DNA of 64,000 nt. It comes from Streptosporangiales bacterium (GTDB taxonomy: Bacteria > Actinomycetota > Actinomycetes > Streptosporangiales > WHST01). Both the position numbers and the translations under genes were made by a program. Each line of letters begins with the position of its first letter. Positions within the stretch are counted from its first letter, which is position 1. Under the pieces are notes generated by a model. That model saw only the letters and a program-made list of their open reading frames with translations, did not search any database and had not been told where the DNA came from. The DNA lies in NCBI GenBank assembly GCA_009379955.1, contig WHST01000018.1, positions 1-64,000 of the forward strand, given 5' to 3'. Of this stretch, positions 19,598-27,796 are shown piece by piece.

Positions 19598-19629
19598 CGA
19601 TTGACGCAATCGCGGGCGCGCTCGATAAT
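19598..19629 (+). promoter_or_regulatory. ArsR-type operator and promoter
   Basis: A perfect dyad CGATTG-ACG-CAATCG (19598-19612) overlaps the -35 hexamer TTGACG (19601-19606). With a 17-bp spacer, GATAAT (19624-19629) is a near-ideal -10. Transcription should begin near 19636, two bases before the ATG of the regulator, giving a leaderless mRNA. The MFS gene starts at 19572 in the other direction, so the dyad is well placed to repress both. Confidence 0.75.
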
Positions 19630-19637
19630 CGAGCCAC

Positions 19638-20477
19638 ATGACAGGGGAACACGTGCCGACGCCCACTCTCGCCGCCGAGTCCGCCGCCGTCTACGCGAGC
19701 TGGTTCGGGTGCCTCGCCGACCCGACCCGGGTGCGCCTGCTCCACGCGGTCGCCGCCGCGCGCAGGGAGAGCACGGTCGGCGAGCTGACCGAGGCGCTCG
19801 GCATCAGCCAGTCGACCTGCTCCCACCACCTGCGCAAGCTCGCCGTCGTCGGCTTCGTCCGGCTGCGCAAGGACGGCACGAGCACGCTCGTGTCGGTCAA
19901 CGAAGCCTGCTGCGCCGGGCTCCCGCACGCGGCGGACGTCGTGATGGGCTCGCTCGCGGCGCAGGCGCGTCCGCCGATCGACCCGCCCGGTGGTGTCTCG
20001 GTCCGCGCCATGCGCGTGGCGGACTGGACGTACATACGCCGCATCTACGCCGAGGGCATCGCCACCCGCAACGCCACCTTCGAGACCGACGTGCCGAGCC
20101 GCACGAGCCTCGACGCGAAGTGGCTGCCGGACCACCGCTGGGTCGCCGGGGTCGACGGCGACGTCGCGGGCTGGGCGGCGGTCACGCCCGTCTCACCGCG
20201 CGGCTGCTACGCGGGGGTCGCCGAGACCTCGCTGTACGTCGGGTCGGCCTTCCGCGGTCGGGGGGTGGGGAAGGCGCTGATCCACCGGCAGGTCACGGCC
20301 GCCGACGACGGCGGGCTCTGGACGCTGCAGAGCGCGATCTTTCCCGAGAACCGGGCGAGCCTCGCCCTGCACCACGCGGCCGGCTTCCGCACGGTCGGCG
20401 TCCGCGACCGCATCGCCAAACTCGACGGCCGATGGCGCGACACGATCATGGTCGAGCGCCGCGGACCGCGCGACTGA
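19638..20477 (+). CDS. ArsR regulator fused to GNAT acetyltransferase (ArsN-like)
   Basis: One 279-aa polypeptide combines an ArsR/SmtB winged helix (residues 13-100) with a GNAT domain (118-276). The ArsR part has the recognition helix ISQSTCSHHLRKL and cysteines C25, C61 and the vicinal pair C91-C92 (NEACCAGLP). Such pairs bind As(III) or organoarsenicals in some ArsR proteins. The GNAT part matches the phosphinothricin acetyltransferase/ArsN group: TYIRRIYAEGIATRNATFET, WVAGVDGDVAGWAAV, ETSLYVGSAFRGRGVGKALI and the end FRTVGVRDRIAKLDGRWRDTIMVER. ArsN1 enzymes acetylate arsinothricin or phosphinothricin. The fusion therefore reads as a sensor joined to its own detoxifying enzyme. Ligand is inferred; the promoter and dyad lie directly upstream. 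Confidence 0.88.
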   Translation: MTGEHVPTPTLAAESAAVYASWFGCLADPTRVRLLHAVAAARRESTVGELTEALGISQSTCSHHLRKLAVVGFVRLRKDGTSTLVSVNEACCAGLPHAADVVMGSLAAQARPPIDPPGGVSVRAMRVADWTYIRRIYAEGIATRNATFETDVPSRTSLDAKWLPDHRWVAGVDGDVAGWAAVTPVSPRGCYAGVAETSLYVGSAFRGRGVGKALIHRQVTAADDGGLWTLQSAIFPENRASLALHHAAGFRTVGVRDRIAKLDGRWRDTIMVERRGPRD

Positions 20478-20490
20478 CGCCGCCACTGAT

Positions 20491-20580
20491 CTGGGGTCCG
20501 CGGTCGTGGTGCCTGTACCGGTTGGGGTCCCCGGTCGTGGTGCCCGCCCCCGCCGGGGTCCCCACGTGTGGCGGGTGGTC
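20491..20580. repeat. degenerate tandem repeat of about 31 bp
   Basis: Units beginning GGGGTCC at 20493, 20524 and 20555 each continue with CGGTCGTGGTGCC or a variant (third unit CCCACGTGTGGCGGG). It fills the gap after the ArsR-GNAT gene and may act in termination; no gene is apparent. Confidence 0.5.
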
Positions 20581-20644
20581 CCGGACCAGTCGACCGGCAG
20601 TGGCGGCGTGACCAGTCGGCGTGGGGGCCGATTACAGTGTCAGC

Positions 20645-21484
20645 GTGCGCGATACCTCGGCCGTTCCTGAGACGGACGTCGTCCTGTCGACCGGCTCGGT
20701 CTACCCGGAGTCGACGGCCACGGCGTTCGAGATCGCTGCCCGCCTCGGGTACGACGGTGTCGAGGTCATGGTCTCGACCGACCCGATCAGCCAGGACATC
20801 GACGCCCTGCAACGCCTCTCCGACTACCACGAGATGCCGGTCAAGGCGATCCACGCGCCGTGCCTGCTCGTCACCCAGTTCGTCTGGGGCAGCGATCCGT
20901 GGGCCAAGGTCGAACGCTCGCGCGACGCCGCGGAGAAGCTCGGGTCCGACGTCGTCGTCCTGCATCCGCCCTTTCGCTGGCAGTTCGACTACGCGCGCGA
21001 CTTCACCGGCAAGGTGAGCAGGCTGCAGGAGACCACCGACGTCGCGCTGGCCGTCGAGAACATGTACCCGTGGCGCGGGCCGGGCGGCATCTCGACCGGC
21101 GCGTACGCCCCGCACTGGTCGCCCGTCGGCCAGGACTACGCCCACGTCACGCTCGACCTGTCGCACGCCGCGGTGTCGCACTCCGACTCCCTGGAGATGG
21201 CGAAGGCCCTCGGCGACCAGCTCTCCCACCTGCACCTCGGCGACGGCACCGGCAGCAAGACCGACGAGCACCTGGTGCCGGGCCGCGGCAGCCAGCCCTG
21301 CGCGGAGGTGCTGGAGTTCGTCGCCGCGTCCTCGTTCACCGGCATGGTCGTGCTGGAGCTCAACACCCGCAAGGCGGAGAGCCGCGCCGACCGCGAGGCC
21401 GACATCGCCGAGTCGCTCGCGTTCGCCCGGCTGCACCTCGCGGCCGCGCACGACGACAGCGACCACTCGGCCTGGCGTCGCTAG
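20645..21484 (+). CDS. sugar phosphate isomerase/epimerase-type TIM barrel
   Basis: The 279-aa product belongs to the xylose-isomerase-like/AP-endonuclease 2 fold. Strand ends show the expected metal ligands: YDGVEVMV (Glu near 40), VKAIHAP (His), DVVVLHPP (His), [10 protein letters not shown] (Glu), [11 protein letters not shown] (Asp/His), LSHLHLGDG (His/Asp) and MVVLELNT (Glu). This metal site suits isomerisation or epimerisation of a small sugar or polyol. Start is GTG 20645; the frame is open upstream but lacks a site. The TetR gene begins 5 bp after its stop, so they are probably co-transcribed, but the substrate is not indicated. Confidence 0.8.
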   Translation: MRDTSAVPETDVVLSTGSVYPESTATAFEIAARLGYDGVEVMVSTDPISQDIDALQRLSDYHEMPVKAIHAPCLLVTQFVWGSDPWAKVERSRDAAEKLGSDVVVLHPPFRWQFDYARDFTGKVSRLQETTDVALAVENMYPWRGPGGISTGAYAPHWSPVGQDYAHVTLDLSHAAVSHSDSLEMAKALGDQLSHLHLGDGTGSKTDEHLVPGRGSQPCAEVLEFVAASSFTGMVVLELNTRKAESRADREADIAESLAFARLHLAAAHDDSDHSAWRR

Positions 21485-21489
21485 ACCGC

Positions 21490-22098
21490 ATGACGCGGCA
21501 GGGCGGTCGCGCCGCGCGAGGGCCGGGCCGCCGTCCCGGCGCTCCCGACACCCGTGGCTCGATCCTCGACGTGGCGCGCCAGTCGTTCGCCGACCACGGC
21601 TACGACGCCACGACGCTGCGGGGCGTCGCGCGGGCGGCGGGCGTCGATCCGGCTCTGGTGCACCACTACTTCGCCGGCAAGCACCAGCTGTTCCTCGCCG
21701 CGATGGACCTTTCCGTCGACCCAGAGGTCCTCGTCTCCCAGGTGCTCGACGGTGACCTGGCCGACATCGGTGATCGCCTGGTGCGGACGTTCCTCGGCGT
21801 CTGGGGACAACCCGCGCACCGGGCCAGGCTCACCGCCATGGTGCGCGCGACCGCGAGCAGCGAGAACGTCTCGGGGCTGATGCGCGAGGCGCTCACCCAC
21901 CTCATCTTCGACCGGATCGCGGCCCGCCTCGACCGGCCCGACACCGCGCTGCGCGTCTCCGCGGTCGCGAGCCAGCTGATGGGTCTGGCTATGGCGCGCT
22001 ACGTGGTCCGGATCGAGCCGCTGGCGAGCCTCGACGACGACGCCGTGGTCCGCCTGGTCGGGCCGACGATCCAGCGCTACCTGACGGCGGATCTCTAG
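21490..22098 (+). CDS. TetR-family transcriptional regulator
   Basis: The 202-aa protein has an N-terminal basic tail, then the TetR helix-turn-helix (about residues 22-70; ILDVARQSFADHGYDATTLRGVARAAGVDPALVHHYFAGKHQLF). The rest is a helical ligand-binding domain of the TetR_C type (GVWGQPAHRARLTAMVRA, ARYVVRIEPLASL). It precedes an ABC exporter operon by 50 bp, and a dyad overlaps that operon's start codon, so it is the likely local repressor. The ligand is unknown, presumably the exported compound. It lies 5 bp after the isomerase-like gene. Confidence 0.93.
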   Translation: MTRQGGRAARGPGRRPGAPDTRGSILDVARQSFADHGYDATTLRGVARAAGVDPALVHHYFAGKHQLFLAAMDLSVDPEVLVSQVLDGDLADIGDRLVRTFLGVWGQPAHRARLTAMVRATASSENVSGLMREALTHLIFDRIAARLDRPDTALRVSAVASQLMGLAMARYVVRIEPLASLDDDAVVRLVGPTIQRYLTADL

Positions 22099-22112
22099 GA
22101 GACTCCGGCCTC

Positions 22113-22159
22113 TTGACCGCGCCACGTTCGCGGCGTTGAATTCATCGTATGGTGAATTC
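22113..22159 (+). promoter_or_regulatory. promoter and TetR-type operator over the ABC start
   Basis: TTGACC (22113-22118) and TTGAAT (22136-22141) are 17 bp apart, placing the transcript start near the ATG at 22149 (leaderless). A dyad GAATTCA-N8-TGAATTC (22138-22159) spans the -10, the start point and the ATG. This is a typical position for a TetR repressor site. Confidence 0.6.
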
Positions 22160-22910
22160 GGTGGACGAGGGCGCCTCGGCCGCGGTCGTCGCCGAGGGGC
22201 TGCGGGTCGTGCGCGGTGGGCGTGAGGTGCTGCACGGGATCGACTGCACCATTCCGCGCGGCGAGGTCGTGGGACTGCTCGGACCCTCGGGTGGCGGGAA
22301 GACGACGCTCATGCGGTGCGTCATGGGCGTCCAGGTGGTGGCGGCCGGAACGGTCACCGTGCTCGGGCTGCCGGCGGGACACCCGCGGTTGCGCAGGCGG
22401 ATCGGCTACCGCACACAGGCACCGTCGGTCTACGACGACCTCAGCGTCGAGGAGAACCTGCGCTACTTCGCCACCGTGCTCGGCGCCCCGCGTGACCATG
22501 TCGACCGCGTGGTCGACGATGTCGATCTCGGCTCGCACCGTCGCCAGGTGGTCAGGCGGCTGTCCGGTGGCCAGCAGGCACGGGTCTCGCTCGCGGTCGC
22601 GCTGCTCGGCGATCCCGAGGTGCTCGTGCTGGACGAGCCGACGGTGGGCCTGGACCCGGTGCTCAGGCACGACCTGTGGGCGTTGTTCGCCCGGCTCGCC
22701 GCCGACCGGGGCAGCACCCTGCTCGTGAGCAGCCACGTGATGGACGAGGCCGCCAGGTGTGATCGGCTCCTGCTGCTGCACGACGGCGACCTGCTGGCCA
22801 CGTCGACGGCGGACGGCCTGCGCGAGCGAACGGGCGCGGCCGACCTGGAGGAGGCCTTCCTCGCCCTGGTGCGAGATGCCGGGCACGAGCGGAACGGGGT
22901 GCGGACATGA
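22149..22910 (+). CDS. ABC-2 exporter ATP-binding protein
   Basis: The 253-aa ATPase shows Walker A GPSGGGKT (45-52), Q-loop YRTQAPSVYDDL, signature LSGGQQARV (about 138) and Walker B VLVLDEPTVGLD, then the H-loop VSSHVMDEA. The DEPTVGLDP and MDEAARCDR segments are typical of drug/ABC-2 exporters. It overlaps the permease gene by 4 bp (ATGA). With one ATPase and one permease, the working transporter would be a dimer of each. Controlled most likely by the adjacent TetR protein. Confidence 0.93.
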   Translation: MVNSVDEGASAAVVAEGLRVVRGGREVLHGIDCTIPRGEVVGLLGPSGGGKTTLMRCVMGVQVVAAGTVTVLGLPAGHPRLRRRIGYRTQAPSVYDDLSVEENLRYFATVLGAPRDHVDRVVDDVDLGSHRRQVVRRLSGGQQARVSLAVALLGDPEVLVLDEPTVGLDPVLRHDLWALFARLAADRGSTLLVSSHVMDEAARCDRLLLLHDGDLLATSTADGLRERTGAADLEEAFLALVRDAGHERNGVRT

Positions 22911-23641
22911 GCCTGCGTCTCACCCTCGCGACCGCCGGGCGGATCCTCGCCCAGCTGCGCCGCGACCCGCGGACGATCGCCATGCTGCTGCTCGTCCCGC
23001 TGATCCTGATGGCGCTGCTCTCCTGGGTCTTCGACGACGAGCGCCGGTTCAACCAGGCGGGGCCCGCGCTGCTCGGCCTGTTCCCGTTCGTCGTGATGTT
23101 CATCGTCACCTCGATCGCCACCCTGCGCGAACGCACGTCAGGCGTGCTCGAGCGCCTGCTCGCCATGCCGCTGCACAAGCTCGACCTGTTGTTCGGCTAC
23201 GCGCTCGCGTTCGGCCTCGTCGCGACGGTGCAGGCGCTCGTCACCGCGAGCGTGTCGGTCTGGTGGCTGGGGCTCGACATCGCCGGGTCGACGTGGCTGC
23301 TCGTCGTCGTGGCGGTCCTCGACGCGCTCCTCGGCGTCTCGCTCGGACTCCTCGCGAGCGCGTTCGCCCGCACCGAGTTCCAGGCCGTGCAGTTCATGCC
23401 CGCGCTCGTCCTCCCGCAGGCGCTGCTGTGCGGCCTGCTCGCGCCGAGGGACCAGATGCACGACGTGCTGCGATGGATCTCCGACGCATTGCCCCTCAGC
23501 TACGCCGTCGACGCGATGCAGGAGGTGACCGCCCACGCCGACGTGACGGACGCCGTCGTCGTCGACCTGGTGGTGGTCGGCGGTTGCGTGGTGCTCGCCC
23601 TGCTGCTCGGCGCCGCCACCCTGCGCCGTCGCACCGGCTGA
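22907..23641 (+). CDS. ABC-2 type exporter permease
   Basis: The 244-aa protein has six predicted transmembrane helices (about 25-43, 58-80, 100-122, 130-155, 162-180, 220-238) and the ABC-2 family pattern: LRRDPRTIAMLLLVPLILMALL near the N-terminus, RERTSGVLERLLAMPLHKLDLL in the cytoplasmic loop, and LPLSYAVDAMQEV before the last helix. Translationally coupled to the ATPase gene. Substrate unknown; such small drug/lipid exporters usually remove hydrophobic compounds. Confidence 0.92.
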   Translation: MSLRLTLATAGRILAQLRRDPRTIAMLLLVPLILMALLSWVFDDERRFNQAGPALLGLFPFVVMFIVTSIATLRERTSGVLERLLAMPLHKLDLLFGYALAFGLVATVQALVTASVSVWWLGLDIAGSTWLLVVVAVLDALLGVSLGLLASAFARTEFQAVQFMPALVLPQALLCGLLAPRDQMHDVLRWISDALPLSYAVDAMQEVTAHADVTDAVVVDLVVVGGCVVLALLLGAATLRRRTG

Positions 23642-23650
23642 CCGGGCGCC

Positions 23651-24223
23651 TCAGGCACCCGGTGCGGCGGCCCTGAGGTAGAGCTCCTGGATTGCATGCT
23701 CGGCCTGCTGCGCCTCCACGCCCTGCCTCGCGCCCGTGCGGATGGCGGCGACAAGTGCCTCCACCTCGTGGAGCGGCAGGTAGCCGTTCCTGGCGCGACC
23801 GAACGCGACCTTCGCCGATCGACCTTGCGCGTCCATGCCGGCGAAGAGCGTCGAGACGGCCGACATGCCGCTCGACTCGGCGGCGAGCCGCAGCTGCCTG
23901 GCGGACGCCAGGTCGACCCGGTGGGTCGAGAACGCACCCGGCCGTACGGTCAGCTCCGTGCCCTCGAGGTGCGCGCCGGCACGGAAGACGCGGAGGAGAC
24001 CCCAGACGAGAGCGACCAGCAGGCCGAGCAGGAGCAGCCCGATGAACAGCGGTCCCGCGACCGACATGGCTCCGCCGAAGCGGGAGAAGGCCGAGGCGAT
24101 GATGGGACCGAGGGGCAGCACCATCAGGACGACGACGGGCACCAGGACGATGAGCAGGATCCTCCCGAACGACGGCAGGCCCGCGGCGGTCAGCGTCAGT
24201 CGGGTGGTCGGTGGGGTGGTCAC
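23651..24223 (-). CDS. membrane protein with PH-like domain
   Basis: The 190-aa protein has two close hydrophobic segments (about residues 20-48 and 55-80), followed by a soluble half beginning HLEGTELTVRPGAFSTHRVDLASARQLRL. A predicted amphipathic helical tail (EVEALVAAIRTGARQGVEAQQAEHAIQELYLRA) ends it. The LEGT.L..R...F.T.RVDLA.AR core is shared with the product of 12809-13453, which has the same order of segments. It converges with the ABC permease gene (9 bp apart). Function unknown. A site for partners in the envelope is only a guess. Confidence 0.65.
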   Translation of the reverse strand: MTTPPTTRLTLTAAGLPSFGRILLIVLVPVVVLMVLPLGPIIASAFSRFGGAMSVAGPLFIGLLLLGLLVALVWGLLRVFRAGAHLEGTELTVRPGAFSTHRVDLASARQLRLAAESSGMSAVSTLFAGMDAQGRSAKVAFGRARNGYLPLHEVEALVAAIRTGARQGVEAQQAEHAIQELYLRAAAPGA

Positions 24224-24244
24224 GGGGACATCGAACCATGTGAC

Positions 24245-24279
24245 CGCTAGCGGCTCACTAGCGCCGCGCTAGCGGCTCA
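24245..24279. repeat. 13-bp direct repeats with nested dyads
   Basis: CGCTAGCGGCTCA occurs at 24245-24257 and 24267-24279, 22 bp apart, with CACTAGCGC between. The CCGCTAGCGG palindrome suggests a small hairpin at the end of the glycerophosphotransferase gene, whose last codon it touches. Confidence 0.5.
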
Positions 24280-25974
24280 GAGATAGCGCCGGGCGCCGCG
24301 GATGAAGCCGTCGGCGTACGTGTCGGCCGGGAAGTCGCCGAGGTAGTAAGACCGCGCCTCCCGCCTGACCTGCCCGAGCGGGTCGGTCTTGAGCAGGTTG
24401 TCGAGCACGTCGTCGACGTTCGACAGGTTGCGGCGCAGGACGTACGCGGCCCGCGCCAGGGGGAACGAGTCGGTGAACTCCCCACGCTCGTCGACCATGT
24501 CGGTGATGGCGAACGGCTTCTCGGAGAACAGGAAGTCGGACACGACGCTCGACACGTCGGACACGAGCACGTCGGCCCTGTTGAAGCACTCCACGATGCC
24601 GATCTCGGTGGTCGCGGCCGCGCCGAACAGGTGCTTGCGGCCGGTCTTCTGCGCGTCGGCGGCGAGCATCTGCTGCAGTGTGCTGAGCTGTCGTGCCGAG
24701 GCCGGGTCCTTGGACGTGAACGGGTGCGCGCGCAGGATGATCGTCGTGTCGCGCTCGAGCAGCTTGCCGAGCAGCTTCTTCCCCACCGGCAGCGAGCAGT
24801 AGTTGACGTCCTCGGAGTAGCCCCGCCAGGTCGGCGCGTACAGCACGACCTTGTGGTCGCTGTCGTCCGCGCTGCGCTCGGTGACGCGGATCGTCTCGAC
24901 CTGGGGCCGGCCGACGATGTCGAACTTCGACTCGGGGATCTGGATGCCGTGCTTGCGGTACCGGTCGATCCCCGCCTGTCCCGCCACGAAGATCCGGTCG
25001 TACATCCCGGTGACCGGGTTGAAGCTCGGCGGCTTGTCGCTGTCGCCGTGCAGCAGCTGGATGTGGGTGAGGTGCCGCAGCCGGACGAACTGGCTGTTCT
25101 TCATGCCGTTGTTGACGTAGAACGCCGCGTTCAGGCCCTCGACGGCGACGTTGTCGAGGCTCGCGATCGAGTGGCAGACCACGACGGGGGCCGAGGTCAG
25201 GTCGGTGATCGTGTCGAACGCGTGGGTCTCGCGCAGCACCACGACGAACGGCTTGCCCAGCCGCTCGAAGTACGGCAGCCACATCTCGAACTGGTAGAGC
25301 ACGCCGAGCGGCCCGCTGAAGTAGACGGCGAACGCGGGCCCGTACGCCTCCAGGGCCTTGCCGAGCTCCGCCCAGGTCTGCTCGCTGCGGTTGCGCAGGT
25401 GTCGCGCGTCGAGCAGCAGCGCCCCGACGCCGAGCACCAGCGCGATGCTCACGAGCATCAGCGGCCAGCTCGGCAGCCTCGGCACGGCGAACGCGCCGAG
25501 CAGCACGATCATGCCGGTGTTGGCGTGGAACACGATCTGCGGGTCGGCGAACGCTCCCTTGCGCGTGGCGAAGCCGGGCAGGTTGGCGATCGAGAACTGC
25601 GCCGACGACACCACGCGCCTGATCATGCTCTCGTGCATGATCAGCATCACCAGCAGCGCGGCGGCCACGAGCAGGCCGTAGTCGTTGCCGTCCTCGAGCT
25701 CGGGGACGTACGCCGCGAGTAGGCCGCAGGTGACGAGGATGCGCGCGGCGACGGCCTTGCCCAGCCCGGCCGTGCGGTTGCGGTACCAGGCGATGGCGAG
25801 CGCGGCCGCGCCGATCACGAAGCCGAGCCAGGTGAGCGGGCTCAGGGCGAGGAGAGCGAACGAGGCGATGGCCAGCGCGTTGAGGCCGAACATGCGTACG
25901 AGGTTCTGCGCACGGCGGATCACGTAACGGAGGCCTTCCCTGATGGTGCTGGAGCGCGCATTCCGGCGGCTCAC
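24277..25974 (-). CDS. CDP-glycerol glycerophosphotransferase family protein
   Basis: The 565-aa protein begins with a membrane portion (hydrophobic segments about 32-50, 55-72, 80-115, 155-185). The CDP-glycerol:poly(glycerophosphate) glycerophosphotransferase domain (about 200-560) follows. It is recognised by VVVCHSIASLDN, LLHGDSDKPPSFNPVTGMYD, VAGQAGIDRYRKHGI, KVVLYAPTWRG, IILRAHPF, and DVLVSDVSSVVSDFLFSEKPFAITD. TagF/TarL-like enzymes polymerise polyol phosphates from CDP-polyols into teichoic-acid-type wall polymers. Start GTG overlaps the SDR stop by 4 bp (GTGA), so the two form an operon; an SDR partner raises the possibility that the polyol is ribitol rather than glycerol. Confidence 0.88.
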   Translation of the reverse strand: MSRRNARSSTIREGLRYVIRRAQNLVRMFGLNALAIASFALLALSPLTWLGFVIGAAALAIAWYRNRTAGLGKAVAARILVTCGLLAAYVPELEDGNDYGLLVAAALLVMLIMHESMIRRVVSSAQFSIANLPGFATRKGAFADPQIVFHANTGMIVLLGAFAVPRLPSWPLMLVSIALVLGVGALLLDARHLRNRSEQTWAELGKALEAYGPAFAVYFSGPLGVLYQFEMWLPYFERLGKPFVVVLRETHAFDTITDLTSAPVVVCHSIASLDNVAVEGLNAAFYVNNGMKNSQFVRLRHLTHIQLLHGDSDKPPSFNPVTGMYDRIFVAGQAGIDRYRKHGIQIPESKFDIVGRPQVETIRVTERSADDSDHKVVLYAPTWRGYSEDVNYCSLPVGKKLLGKLLERDTTIILRAHPFTSKDPASARQLSTLQQMLAADAQKTGRKHLFGAAATTEIGIVECFNRADVLVSDVSSVVSDFLFSEKPFAITDMVDERGEFTDSFPLARAAYVLRRNLSNVDDVLDNLLKTDPLGQVRREARSYYLGDFPADTYADGFIRGARRYL

Positions 25975-26684
25975 ATCCTGACGATGAGGTTCTGACTGTC
26001 GACGAAGCGTCCGGTGTCCGAGGCGAGCATCTCGATGACCGCGGCGACGTCGCCCGGCTGCATGATCGTGGACGGATCCTCGTCAGGAGCAAGCGTACGG
26101 CGCAGGTCGGTGGCGCACCGGCCAGGGGAGAGGCAGACGACCCGGGTGCCGTAGATCTTGAGCTCCTCCTTCATCACCTCGGACATGGTGATGAGCGCCG
26201 ACTTCGACGCGGAGTAGGTGAGCCAACCGGGCCGGCCGCCGAGACCGGCGGTGGAGGCGATGTTGACCACGAGGTCGAACGTGTTGCCGAGTCTGAGCAG
26301 CTCCTGGACGATCGTGAAGGGCGCGTACAGGTTGACCGCCATCGTGCGCTCGAACGAGCCGAAGTCGATCTGCTGGATGGCCTTGGGGTCGGTGTAGCCG
26401 GCGTTGTTGACGAGGACCTCGACGTGCTCGTGCCGGTGCATGACCTCGCCCATCAGCGCGACGAGGGCGTCGCGGTCGGCCAGGTCGATGTCGTAGCGGT
26501 GCAGCACCTTGTCGTGCGGGTTGTCGGCCGCGAGCTCGTCGAGGGTCTCGTCGAACGCCTCGGACGACCGGGCGAGCAGGACCAGCTCGGTCACCGCGTT
26601 GTCGGTGTGGAAGAAGCGGCGAACGGTTTCGCGTCCGATACCCTTGGAAGCCCCTGTGACCAGCATCGTCTGTGGCTTCGTCAT
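25971..26684 (-). CDS. short-chain dehydrogenase/reductase
   Basis: The 237-aa SDR has TGASKGIG (residues 10-17), DIDLADRDALV, the NNAGYTDPK motif near 91, and the active-site Ser-Tyr-Lys as NIASTAG ... YSASKSALI near 160, then the PGRCATD substrate loop. Start ATG 26684 has GGAGG 11 bases upstream; the frame is open far beyond it but without sense. It shares GTGA with the glycerophosphotransferase gene downstream. SDR domains that reduce ribulose 5-phosphate are known in CDP-ribitol synthesis (Bcs1-type), which would fit the neighbour; other substrates are possible and no cytidylyltransferase is nearby. Confidence 0.88.
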   Translation of the reverse strand: MTKPQTMLVTGASKGIGRETVRRFFHTDNAVTELVLLARSSEAFDETLDELAADNPHDKVLHRYDIDLADRDALVALMGEVMHRHEHVEVLVNNAGYTDPKAIQQIDFGSFERTMAVNLYAPFTIVQELLRLGNTFDLVVNIASTAGLGGRPGWLTYSASKSALITMSEVMKEELKIYGTRVVCLSPGRCATDLRRTLAPDEDPSTIMQPGDVAAVIEMLASDTGRFVDSQNLIVRM

Positions 26685-26840
26685 CGGTGCACGGCCTCCA
26701 GCGGCACGGAGTTGAACGACGGGCGTCACCTGCGTGAACGCCACGAGCGTAGCGTGCCGGACTCGGTGGGTAGGCACACCGGGGTCGTCCGGCCGGGGCG
26801 CGTAGCCTTCTGGTCGGACCGAGGAGATGAGGAGCGGGTG

Positions 26841-27776
26841 GTGCTGAGCAGGGTGCTGGGTCAGGTCGCGGATTCGGCGCGGTTGAAGCACGTCGTCGAG
26901 ACCGCACCGGTGTCGCGCGGGGTCGTCAAGCGGTTCGTCGCGGGCGATCTGGAGGCCGACGCCGTCGCCGTGACCCGCGACATCACGGACACCGGTCTCC
27001 TGGTGACGCTCGACCACCTCGGCGAGGACACCACCGACCTCGAGCAGGCGTCGCGCACGGCGGAGGCGTATGTCTCCGTGCTCCACCGGCTCGCCGCGGA
27101 GGGGCTCGCGACGCACGCCGAGGTGTCGGTGAAGCTGTCGGCGGTCGGCCAGGCGCTGTCGATCGTCGGCGACGGGCACAAGATCGCGCTCGAGCACGCT
27201 CACCGGATCTGCGCCGCGGCGAAGGATTCCGGCACGACGGTCACCCTCGACATGGAGGACCACACCACCACCGACTCCACGCTGGAGATCCTCACCGAGG
27301 TACGCCGTGACTTCCCGTGGGTGGGTGTCGCGCTGCAGAGTTACCTGCGCCGCACCGAGGGCGACTGCCGCGACCTCGCCGGCGCGGGGTCGCGCGTGCG
27401 GCTGGTGAAGGGGGCGTACGCCGAGCCCGACTCGGTCGCCTACCAGCGCGGCCGCGACGTCGACCGCGCGTACGTGCGGTGCCTCAAGCTGCTGTTCAAC
27501 GGCGCCGGGTACCCGATGGTGGCCACGCACGACCCGCGGCTCGTCGAGATCGCGGCATCCCTGGCCGTGCAGTACCACCGCGACCCGTCGTCGTACGAGT
27601 TCCAGATGCTCTACGGCGTGCGTCCCGACGAGCAGCGGCGCCTCGGCCAGCGCGGCGAGCAGGTGCGCGTCTACGTGCCGTACGGCGTGCAGTGGTACGG
27701 CTACCTGATGCGGCGCATGGCGGAGCGACCGTCCAACGCCATGGTGTTCCTGCGCGCCCTCACCACGAAACGCTGA
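26841..27776 (+). CDS. proline dehydrogenase
   Basis: PRODH oxidises L-proline to pyrroline-5-carboxylate using FAD. The 311-aa TIM-barrel protein shows VSVKLSAVGQAL, VTLDMEDHTTTDSTL, GVALQSYLRRTEGDC, RLVKGAYAEP, MVATHDPRL, EFQMLYGVR and the C-terminal YVPYGVQWYGYLMRRMAERPSN. The last segment holds the arginines that bind the proline carboxylate. GTG 26841 was chosen over GTG 26838 because it sits 6 bases after AGGAG. proC lies 20 bp downstream, so catabolic and biosynthetic proline enzymes are adjacent, opposing reactions in one transcript unless a promoter intervenes. No P5C dehydrogenase in the window. Confidence 0.95.
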   Translation: MLSRVLGQVADSARLKHVVETAPVSRGVVKRFVAGDLEADAVAVTRDITDTGLLVTLDHLGEDTTDLEQASRTAEAYVSVLHRLAAEGLATHAEVSVKLSAVGQALSIVGDGHKIALEHAHRICAAAKDSGTTVTLDMEDHTTTDSTLEILTEVRRDFPWVGVALQSYLRRTEGDCRDLAGAGSRVRLVKGAYAEPDSVAYQRGRDVDRAYVRCLKLLFNGAGYPMVATHDPRLVEIAASLAVQYHRDPSSYEFQMLYGVRPDEQRRLGQRGEQVRVYVPYGVQWYGYLMRRMAERPSNAMVFLRALTTKR

Positions 27777-27796
27777 CGTCTGGAGTCTTCGGTCCC

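Noticed and set aside
25971-27578. 535-codon frame joining the SDR to an upstream extension
   Set aside because: The extension is antisense to the proline dehydrogenase; SDR starts at 26684 after GGAGG.
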